Positions 56,401-64,000 of a DNA stretch of 64,000 nucleotides are shown here, one piece after another. The notes under the pieces were generated by a model that was not told where the DNA came from, ran no database searches, and saw only the letters and a program-made list of their open reading frames with translations. A program made the position numbers and the translations under genes. The DNA lies in NCBI GenBank assembly GCA_004194705.1, contig SADC01001227.1, forward strand, positions 806,001 to 870,000, in the 5' to 3' direction. Origin of the DNA: Ditylenchus dipsaci (Eukaryota; Nematoda; Chromadorea; Rhabditida; Anguinidae). Each line of letters starts with the position of its first letter. Position 1 is the first letter of the stretch.

Positions 56401-56609
56401 CGAATGTCTCAAATCATGGCACTCTCCAGCACTTTATCGGTATGTCATTGTGCTTCTAGATGCCATTGAGTGGTTTTTGCAGTAATGATGAGTGTTGTTT
56501 GTTGTAGATCATGAGTGCAATGGAGGGGGAGAGTGCTCGCCTGGGGGATGTACTCCACTTGGTGGACTGGCAAATGGCTGCAGAGAACGGCATCAGCTAC
56601 ACTCATTGA
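50439..56609 (+). CDS. Nuclear receptor (HNF4/RXR-like NR2 type), 14 exons
   Basis: Exons: 50439-50625, 50801-50947, 51920-51937, 51992-52018, 52064-52157, 52218-52264, 52335-52593, 53065-53188, 55249-55310, 55358-55423, 55752-55801, 55858-55967, 56166-56439, 56508-56609; about 520 aa. The Gln-rich N-terminus leads to the DNA-binding domain: [53 protein letters not shown] and [20 protein letters not shown]. Both Cys4 fingers and the P-box CNGCKG are complete. The ligand-binding domain shows [10 protein letters not shown] (helix 3), [11 protein letters not shown] (beta turn), [11 protein letters not shown] (helix 8) and a C-terminal helix pair. It is a nuclear DNA-binding transcription factor; ligand unknown. 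The GMNPRAV extension resembles HNF4 and related receptors. Three junctions (50947/51920, 55423/55752, 55967/56166) are one base short. A Gly-rich gene lies in intron 8. Confidence 0.94.
50965..51884. mobile_element. Pogo-like element with tRNA-like arms
   Basis: TA-flanked ends CAGTCGAGTCTTCCGGCAAT and its near complement (ttgccggaagagtcgactg). Inside, a hairpin at 51000-51270 shares the ttcgttctttcctagggtct family. B-box-like ggttcaaatctca (51319) and its inverted counterpart ggttcgactacca (minus strand near 51805) lie in opposite arms. It splits the first zinc finger of the nuclear receptor, in intron 2. Confidence 0.78.
52019..52063 (+). other. 45-bp stop-free intron inside the nuclear receptor P-box
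   Basis: gtaatt...ccttcag, exactly 45 bases, with no in-frame stop. If retained it would insert 15 residues between CNGCKG and FFRRSV, right in the DNA-recognition helix. Confidence 0.8.
52735..52905. mobile_element. GC-rich hAT MITE, 8-bp TSD
   Basis: Perfect duplication CTAGGGTA at 52727-52734 and 52906-52913. Ends CAGTGATGGGTAAG and, in complement, CAGTGATAGGTCCG. The interior repeats CACCGCCCCACGCCCCAG-like units and is far richer in G+C than its surroundings. In a nuclear receptor intron. Confidence 0.9.
53429..53436 (+). promoter_or_regulatory. TATA box of the glycine-rich gene
   Basis: TATATAAG about 100 bases upstream of the ATG at 53535, followed after 25-30 bases by a plausible start region. 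It supports an independent promoter inside the nuclear receptor intron. Position and consensus only. Confidence 0.6.
53535..53836 (+). CDS. Small glycine/serine-rich protein, nested gene
   Basis: Two exons, 53535-53603 and 53657-53836, joined in phase through a 53-base intron (gtgagt...tttag), give 82 aa. It starts [20 protein letters not shown], has Gly5-6 runs alternating with Ser/Asn ([15 protein letters not shown]) and ends [11 protein letters not shown]. There is no signal peptide or TM segment. Such Gly-rich low-complexity chains occur in flexible structural or RNA-associated proteins; the function here is unknown. The coding part is much richer in G+C than its surroundings. It has its own TATA box (53429) and poly(A) signal (53897), and lies entirely in intron 8 of the nuclear receptor on the same strand. 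Confidence 0.82.
53897..53902 (+). terminator. Poly(A) signal AATAAA of the glycine-rich gene
   Basis: gatcgAATAAAgcgtgt lies about 60 bases after the TGA stop, followed by a TG-rich stretch (gtttttgaatgtgtttgact) typical of a downstream element. On the same strand as the host gene, it must be ignored by host transcripts. Confidence 0.65.
54364..55005. mobile_element. Pogo-like MITE (CAGTCGAAACTCGATATAAC) with a nested CCG MITE
   Basis: TA-flanked ends CAGTCGAAACTCGATATAAC and exact complement. Arms stay paired through gcatacgatttttcg-like and tttggcaaatactttttatt segments. A second hairpin (54470-54650) and a complete CCG-family MITE (54688-54938, taccgtaattcctctaataa ends) sit inside, the latter almost identical to 42273-42525. 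Confidence 0.85.
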
Positions 56610-57237
56610 TTGATGGTTACTGCTGCTGCTCATTAGTCAAAATGGATGGTGTTGTTGACTGTATATACATAGTTGATGTTCTCTTGCACAACTGTGATCA
56701 TTTTTATTGTGATAGTTACAAATAGTCATTCATATATAGTCACTTGTATCACTTTTAATTGGATTTAGGGTTTTTGTCTTTTCAATATGAACAATATTTT
56801 TCAGCAAAATAAATAATTTTACGTTAATTTTATTTATTTGACTGCATTTAAACCTCAGTATAATGTTAAACCGCCCGGTTTTTACTGTTCCGAGCGCGAG
56901 CATACCTCTTTGAAATGCCTTGATGTCATGATTTTTTTAAACAAAAAAATTGGAAATTTCCCACATGGATATTTATCGCGGAATCATTTCTATATTTACA
57001 CCATAAATAACTTTAAAGGACCATAGCCGTCACCGACAACGAGAATTTCAAATGTTTGAATTCGCGCGGGACAGTTCTCTTTCGTATTTCATTATACTCT
57101 TTTGAGTCATTCGAACCAAGTCAAAAGAGTACAGTGCGAGACGAAAGAGAAGTGTCCCGCGCCAATTCAAACATTTGAAATTCTCGTTGTCGGAGACGGC
57201 AATGGCCCTTTAAATGTGATGCGAAAACACTAAATAT
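56610..57237. other. 3' flank of the nuclear receptor and a hairpin
   Basis: AATAAA near 56809 can serve as the nuclear receptor poly(A) signal. At about 57014-57214 an inverted repeat (aaaggaccatagccgtcacc / ggagacggcaatggcccttt, with gaatttcaaatgtttgaatt) forms a MITE. Its cgcgcgggac motif recalls the element at 19783. Confidence 0.55.
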
Positions 57238-57290
57238 ACCGTATTTCCTCCAATAACTCACTATGCTCTAATAACTCACCCCTCTGTGGA

Positions 57291-59085
57291 GGGTCCGCGA
57301 CAATTCGCCTCCGGGACAATTCACCTCCCGGGACAATTCACCTCCGGGCCGATTTGCCTCCCGGGACAATTCGCCTCCAGGGACAATTCGCCTCCAAGAC
57401 AATTCGCCTCCCGGGACAATTCGCCTCCAGGGACAATTCGCCTCCAGGGACAATTCGCCTCCAGGGGAAAAAATTAAACCGAAAACCAACCATGCTATCA
57501 AATGTAAAATCATGTGGTTAATCAGATTTGATAATATCACAATTTGAGTTCACTGAAGCGATCCCCACAATTAGAGGTAGGTATCCCTCTTCCAGGTGTA
57601 TATTCATTTACGGGCGTTAAGCGAATCGATCCACACCAAACTGATCCATACCAAATTTGTCCACACACAAAATGGTCCACACTTTTCAAATTCGTACATT
57701 TTGAAAAATTTTGTAGTCTGAACCGACTAAAGCAAGTGGTCGTCCACTTGGAGCAATTTTTTTTAACTTTTTGGGTTCCAAACCTATTTTCGGGACTAAC
57801 TCGGGAATGCTGAAGATGGTTTGATAGTAATGAAATGCCGTTTTGTAAGCTATTTTCTAGTTTTGGCAAGTTCAATTATTTCCCAATAACTAAAAAATAC
57901 CATATAAAACCTTCTTTTACTATTATCGAACCATCTTCAGCATGCCCAAATTAGTCCAGAAAACATGTTTCGGAATATGAAAAACGTAAAAAAATTTTGC
58001 ACCAAATTGACGACCACTTGATTTTGTTGTACTCAGGTAGTGATGTGGGGGTATAGTTCAATTTAGCCCCGGATATTAATATTTTCGTCATGTAAAGAAC
58101 TTTTAAAATTTAAAATGTTTTTCTATGATCCAACTTTAGTTCTAGTTAGATAGTCCATGCACTAACTAAACCATGTGGTCGTCCACTTGGATCAAAAGAA
58201 AGGCAGCTTAAGTTGGTTATAGCCTGATAAATTTTGAAGTCAAATAATTGTTGTCTCTATTATCTGAGCAGGGTAAGAATGCCTTATGAACAGGGAGCAA
58301 TTGTCCATTTTATACAGGTTTCCGGTGAATACGTGGTATAAAATTCAATTTAAAAAAGAGATGCAACACCAAACACACGACGTGGATATCCACTTGGTTC
58401 ATATGAGTGTCCATTTCGTCAAATGTTTGTCAGTTTATCTAAACCATTTAAATCTGAGATATTTTATATAACTAGCTGTTTTGATGAACTTATCTAAAAT
58501 TTGAGTAACTTTAGTGGCTGAAATTTTTTTTGACTAGCTGGAGACCTCCATGATCCAAGTGGACCATCTAAATGAACCTGTGGACAACAACATGAGAAAA
58601 TTAGGGCGATCCGGTAATGGATTGACAGAAAAGTTAAAAAAAAATGATTCGAATACAACTACAACATTACCTTAACTGCAAAAATACAAACTAAGAATAA
58701 GCTTATTGTTCGTGGAGTGAACTTACAGACTGAGCAGGGAATAAAAAATGTAATTGGAGGCGAATTGTCCCGGGAGGCGAATTGTCCCGGGAGGCGAATC
58801 GGCCCGGAGGCGAATTGTCCTGGAGGCGAATTGTCCCGGGAGGCGAATCGGCCCGGAGGCGAATTGTCCTGGAGGCGAATTGTCCTGGAGGCGAATTGTC
58901 CTGGAGGCGAATTGTACTGGAGGCGAATTGTCCCGGGAGGCGAATCGGCCCGGAGGCGAATTGTCCTGGAGGCGAATTGTCCCGGAGGCGAATCGGCCCG
59001 GAGGCGAATTGTCCTGGAGGCGAATTGTCCTGGAGGCGAATAGTCCTGGAGGCGAATTGTCCTGGAGGCGAATTGTCCGTGTCCC
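57291..59085. mobile_element. Foldback element with GGCGAATTGTCC arms, 9-bp TSD (FB-C, copy 2)
   Basis: Perfect 9-bp duplication CTCTGTGGA at 57282-57290 and 59086-59094. Starts GGGTCCGCGAC, identical to the element at 2040, and ends GTCCGTGTCCC. The left array (57300-57475) has about eleven GGGACAATTCGCCTCC-like units. The right array (58757-59075) has about twenty-one in inverted orientation, with GTCGGCC-type variants. The core holds a family X MITE (57717-58040) and A+T-rich sequence. Long open frames in the arrays are artefacts of the repeat. Confidence 0.92.
57717..58040. mobile_element. Family X MITE, copy 3
   Basis: gtctgaaccgactaaagcaa and AAGTGGTCGTCCACTTGG on the left, with the complement gacgaccacttg on the right. 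More diverged than the other copies. A lone end is at 58170-58195. Confidence 0.72.
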
Positions 59086-60000
59086 CTCTGTGGAGCATTC
59101 AAAAAATTACTCACAAGGGACCCCATCGGGGTGTGATTTTGAAGACCCTGTCGCGGGAATTTTTTTATTGCATATTCTTGTAGAGCATGTATGACTTCCT
59201 AGTGAAACTAGGCCAGTGATATTACCACAAAAGTGGTATAACCCCTAAATCAAAGTTATGAAATGCCCTTGATCCTGGTGTCATGGTTTTTTTGGAGTTT
59301 TTCTTGAATGACTTTTTTCACAGAATTTTCATTTTAGAATTGTGTGCACTTAGTACTCAAAATGACCGCTAGAAACTAGCGAACATTTTGGTAGTAAAAA
59401 ATCTTTGATTTTATATAAAGTTTATATATACAACAAAGTTAATATTTTTTATCTTTATTTATTTTCAATATCTGCTCCTGGGCCTCCCTAGTTCAGAAAA
59501 AGCAAAATTAAGTCAAATAACAGAATGTGAGTGTGAAACACTGTTATGTGACTTGGCTTTGCTTGTCTTTAAAGTTTTTGTATGGACTCACTCAATTTTG
59601 TTTACTAAAATGTTTGCTAGATTCTATTGGTTATTCTGGCAAAGAAAGTTCGGTATTATTCCAAAATAAAGTGGCCCCTGTACAGGGTGTCCAATAAAAA
59701 CTGCACCATTTTTGAATTCCCGGGTATTGGCGTTTTCTATTGAACTGTAATTAATCTTTAGTTCACAAATGGTCGGGTCAATGTATAATCTTTGTTAATT
59801 TGATATTTTCAGGTTATTTTCTGCTAGAAATCGTTATTGTTGGCTGAAACCTAAAAAATATCACTGGCCTAGTTTTACGAGAAAGTCATACACACTCTAC
59901 AAGAATATGCAATAAAAAAAATTCCCGCGATAGTTTCTTCAAAATCACACTCCGATGGGGTCCTTGTCAGCCGGGTGAGTTATTAGAGGAAATACAGTAA

Positions 60001-62107
60001 TAAAAAAAGTTCAATCAATAGTTGACTGATCTAATCAATTCTGCACCCTCTCTAATTAATTTGCAGTAGTCCTCAAATGCTTCCCCAGATGATTCGTTGA
60101 GTAGCAGCAGCAGCATTAGTAGCTAGTAATCAAGCAGGAATGCTCAATGAGCGGAAGAATAACCATTCACTGTTGCGCTGCATAGGCGATTTTAATTCAA
60201 ACATTTCCTGCTGCTGCTCTGCAACTAACCGGGCTATTTACCATTCCTCCCTCTCATATAATCCCTCTCTCTATTCATTCTGAACTCAAAATTTCACCTT
60301 TCTTTTGTGCATTTTGCACTTTTTAAATGCTCTTCTATTTTTTATCTTCATAGCAAAATTACAAGTGGTCTAACTTATTCTTTCTTTATTGCTCAAAAAT
60401 CATCAATAAATGACGTTGTTTTTATTGCTTTTCGGTTTTGTGAAAGACAATACCTTTTTGCCGCAAATTCAATAAAAAAGATAGGGAGCAAAAGCACTTT
60501 CAATTTTTTGAGTAATATTTAATTATGCTCCCCTAATTACCGAAAAACCCCATATTTGCTGAAAAATGCCCCTAATTAAAATTGAATCTTTTCTTAATTT
60601 TCGCATTTTTACCAAATTTTTTTCAGCAGTCGTGCAGCCTAAGATCTTAGCTTTCCAATGAGCTATCAAACTCGAGTGAATATTATTTAAGAAATGTAGA
60701 GACTGAGAGTTTTGGATGGAGTAATTTATATTTTTCTCTAATTTTTCAAAACCATAATTTTCTACATTTTTGAATCATTCAGTAGAGCTTGATAGCTAGA
60801 TAAAAAGCTGAAATCTTAGGCTACACGATGGTTTTAAAAAATTTGGAAAACAGACAAAAATTTTAAAATAATTACTGTTTCTAGCATTTTTGACGCTTCG
60901 TAAAAGATTTGTAATGGGTTACTGAAGTTATATTTCGGGTTCCAACAAATTTTGGGGTTGCCTTGGTTTTTTAAGGCAAATTTCGTTAAAAATGAATTTT
61001 GGCAAGTATACATTCAACATGCTATAAAAATTTAAAAAAAAATTCTTTTAAAGCCATGATAGACAAAAAAAGTTCCTACCTCCATTTAGCTAAATATGTG
61101 GCACAGCAGTCTTTCTGTGGCGTAAAGAAGTAGTCCTCTTCGAGGTAGATAAATACCAAAACTGTTCCTGATTTTTTCAAAAAATCAGAAAGTTTATTGG
61201 TTTAGCAAGCAGGTGTGAGCATCTTTTATTTAGTTACACATGTACTGTCTAGTTCTGTCAAGTCTCTTGTGCAACAAGTGGTAAAACAGGCTATTACTAC
61301 AAGATTGTGGTTGCGCAGATATGCTATTTTGTAGAAATCTGTGAACTACACTTTTTATAGTCAATTCAAAATTTCCCGACATCCCTCAACTTCGACCCTC
61401 CGATGGGTCCGACAGTTATTTCCAGATTTTCGAAATCCTTTGGGTGGTCTGAAAACGTTGCATGGATTTTGTGTTTGAGATTTGTACGTGTAAATGGTAA
61501 AAGTTTTGAATATAGGTAGCACGGTACTATCTCTCTATCTGTTTCCAAAATATGCCTTGGTCCCCCTGTTGTTTTTCTTGTAAAATGCCTTGGCTCATTA
61601 TGATTATGGCAACACTATGATTACGGTTATCAGGAGATTATCGTTAACATGATCATATTTAACATAATCTCCTTCCAAACCACAGTGGGACCAAGGTATT
61701 TTTCAAGAAAAAACAACAGCGGGGACCAAGCCATATTCTTGGCAACAGATAGTGGGATAGAGCCGGTAGCACTTAATTCCTTAAAACTACTTACATGAAA
61801 GAATAGAAAAAATATTAACAAAAAATTCACAAAAAATTTTAAATTCAACAAATATGGGAAAGCGTTGTAGAAAATTCAAATTATTTTTAAAAATTAAGTA
61901 TATAAAAATTCAGTTTTTAGTCTACTTTTTATTCATAGCTTTTGGTGGACGAGTGTATATCGAAGAGCTATTTCGCTGGTTCTATCAATAAATTATTAGC
62001 ACCTCAAACTAAAGTGGCATACTACTACTTTTATATTATATTGATTCAATAGATCCAAATTTCTCAATTCTCGGAAGATTTAAGCAAGGGATGAATGAAT
62101 TGCGCAG
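60001..62107. other. Intergenic with hairpins
   Basis: A hairpin at about 60536-60850 pairs gcagcctaagatcttagctt with aagctgaaatcttaggctac. Another at about 61550-61745 pairs gccttggtccccctgttgtt with aacaacagcggggaccaagc. A CAG/CTG-type run (tagcagcagcagcattagta) is at 60100-60125. Upstream exons of the coiled-coil gene may lie at 61930-62075, but splice sites are unclear. Confidence 0.45.
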
Positions 62108-63050
62108 GAGTTCAAAAAGTTGGAAGAAATTCTGCTTAATTTGAAGGGTATATTATTCATCTATTGAAAAAATTATTTGAATGTTTTAAATAATTTTAGA
62201 GAATGTAAATGGCAAATTGCTTGAAAAAGAGGAATATATATCATCTTTGGAGTATCAAATCCACAAACTGACTCTGGAACTTGAGGTTGGCAATTTTAAA
62301 AATTAAAGACCAGGGTAGAATCTGAATGGCCAAGACCCAAGGAATTTCGAAATTTGCTCGGCTCAGTTCGACACAATTAAAGTTCGTTTCTGCCTAGTGT
62401 TCGACACTTCATCGGCCCAATTTTCGGAGGCTTCCGCTTAAAACCTTTAGACTCTATGTGAGATGAAATTTCTATTGACTTTTGAGAATATTCTGTATTT
62501 AGTTTATTTTATTAACTTTTTTGACTATATTAATAACTTCACAGTCGACTCTCTCTATACTACCCGACCTTAAGTTTCGCTTTCAGCTGAATCTTGATTT
62601 TTTAAAATTCTTTTACCGATTCTGTTTTGCCAGTATGGTTGGTAATAACATAAAGATTCGGGTTTTGCAGATATTTTTAAAAAATCTCAAAACTTTGCCC
62701 TAATTCTATAGGGACCCTTTTTGAAAATGGGGGTCAACAATGTTGTTGACTCAACACAGAGAAGTTTATTTTTTAAATGGCAAAATGGCAGACTTCTTGA
62801 AACAAGGGTTAGCCAAATCGGAATCATTACAATACGTGAAACCAGACTGTCAAAATAAGATTTCAAAATAATCGTAAAAAAATCGTCGGAGCCAAGGTGT
62901 TGGGACGAAATATTTGAGCGGACCACTCTGGAGGGAGTTGACTGTATTCTCGAATTTCAGGAATTGCGTAAGGAAAACCAACATCTGCAAAACATCTACT
63001 CAATTACGGAGAAAAACTCCAATCTTTCAATCAAATCCAGACAAGATTAG
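62108..63050 (+). CDS. Short coiled-coil protein, last three exons
   Basis: Exons 62108-62147, 62200-62285 and 62961-63050 join in phase. They read EFKKLEEILLNLK, ENVNGKLLEKEEYISSLEYQ, IHKLTLELE, ELRKENQHLQNIYS and end SIKSRQD-TAG. Heptad spacing of Leu/Ile with many Glu/Lys fits a coiled coil, so the protein probably oligomerises or is part of a cytoskeletal or centrosomal assembly; that is inference. No family named, and upstream exons are not placed (an in-frame stop lies just before the 62108 acceptor). The intron at 62286-62960 contains a pogo-like MITE whose right end is only about 14 bases from the acceptor. Confidence 0.62.
62542..62946. mobile_element. Pogo-like MITE
   Basis: CAGTCGACTCTCTCTATACT and the partial complement ggagggagttgactg, flanked by A/TA. 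Inside, tttgccagtatggttggtaa pairs loosely with sequence near 62830. Lies in an intron of the coiled-coil gene. Confidence 0.6.
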
Positions 63051-64000
63051 AGTTTTGTAGGCAAGCTCTCAGAATCTACGCTTTATTTATCCAAGTATTG
63101 GTGTACAAAACAGAATAGGACAACCCGATTTTCATGTGTGTGTATATAAATGAAGTTACAACAACAGTCCCACAATATAGCCTTACAAATAAATCCGTTA
63201 ACTTCTCGATTCTACAAAATAAATACAAACGAAATTGAAGCATAGATTGTGTAACAAGCATCAAGGCACAACAAAGTGGGAAGGGGATTTGGCTTTACAG
63301 ACTAGCTTTCTAAACATTGGGATGCATAAACATTAGATCAAATTACATAGATGATTTGGTGAAACAACATGAAATATTAGGATTAGCATCAAGGCTATGA
63401 TCTAGAAGAATCTAATCTGTTCCACAGATCAATTGCACTTAAAATAAATTTTTCTCCAGTGTTGTGACAGAAAATAATACAAAAAAAGATGCACAACATT
63501 TGTATAGGTAGGTTTAGAAAATACTTTTTGGAAAAAGGTGATTTTTGCATAAGCATTTGAACTCTTTTTTACTGATCTTCTGATAAAAGTTAAAAAATTT
63601 GATGAAAAGACTTTTTGACAGCCGAGCGTTTTCGGTAATTTTCGAATTCTCGCGTTTTGAAATTTTACTCACTTTTCGACGACGGATCGGCCTTTCTTTC
63701 AAGACTTATTCATTTTAGATATTTCAATTGATCCTGAAAAAACCACATCAACCGGTCGTCGAAAAGTGGGTTACTTAAAATTCGAAAGTGATGGAAAATG
63801 TCCGGTTGCAAATTTGGCGGTAGGATGAAACGGCAGAAACTGCCGTTTTCGCCGCGGTTTTCCAAATTTCCGAGTTTATATTGCAATTTTTCTTCGATTT
63901 TTTTTTTATCATTTTCAAAAAAAATTATATTTTCTTGCAGCCCTGAGTCTTGTCTTTCTAATAGGCGATCAAACTTTGCTGGGTAGTTTGAGGGATGTAG
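63051..64000. other. No recognised gene
   Basis: 3' flank of the coiled-coil gene and unassigned DNA. gcagccctgagtcttgtctt at 63937 and the following ctaataggcgatcaaact match the motif found in several hairpins, so the left arm of another hairpin probably starts here and runs off the window. Confidence 0.35.

Larger units (their letters stand above)
57238..60000. mobile_element. CCG-family element split by a foldback element
   Basis: taccgtatttcctccaataa on the left and gagttattagaggaaatac on the right are the ends. The left arm resumes at 59095-59225 beyond the FB-C insertion. It then pairs with 59850-59975 over caagaatatgcaataaaaaa and aatcacactccgatggggtc segments. The loop at 59230-59850 carries no reading frame. 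Confidence 0.75.

Noticed and set aside
58659..59194. Several overlapping open frames of about 110-155 codons
   Set aside because: Products of the GGCGAATTGTCC array, open on both strands.

Overview
This is a window of metazoan nuclear DNA. It holds spliced genes with GT-AG introns, many only 45-55 bases long, and A+T-rich non-coding DNA crowded with transposons. The animal assignment rests on a nuclear receptor, a two-pore (K2P) potassium channel, an aromatic amino acid decarboxylase and the Arp2/3 subunit ARPC2. I cannot name the phylum. Exons were joined by eye from splice signals, reading phase and family similarity.

Layout. Bases 52-243 hold the last exon of a CAAX-box protein (+). A compact K2P channel (694-3965, +) converges on ARPC2 (4534-6048, -). 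An unidentified gene (7421-8316, -) is followed by minisatellites. The aromatic amino acid decarboxylase spans 10167-16325 (-). Unidentified genes follow at 18459-22819 (-) and 27839-28211 (-, partial). A 23-exon gene of about 1,060 codons (29379-43635, +) matches no family I recognise. Then come a GT11-type alpha-1,2-fucosyltransferase (44394-49187, +), a nuclear receptor (50439-56609, +) with a small glycine-rich gene inside one of its introns (53535-53836, +), and a short coiled-coil gene (62108-63050, +). The genes belong to unrelated pathways; nothing suggests an operon.

Mobile DNA. Most non-coding sequence is inverted-repeat elements, often nested. Several have visible target-site duplications (TSDs): hAT-like with 8 bp, a Mutator-like pair with 9 bp, and Tigger/pogo-like and mariner-like with TA. 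The most unusual are foldback elements whose arms are inverted minisatellite arrays. Two of them (2040-2750 and 57291-59085) share the terminus GGGTCCGCGAC and 9-bp TSDs but carry different monomers around a common GGGAC core. A 3.2-kb hAT element (36954-40118) keeps part of its transposase and encloses a LINE-type ORF1 relic.

Sequence quality. Several clear genes lose frame by exactly one base, usually explained by one missing G or C in a short run, and often at a splice donor. I read this as likely consensus error in G/C runs, but it is reported as a finding because the clustering at donors deserves a check.
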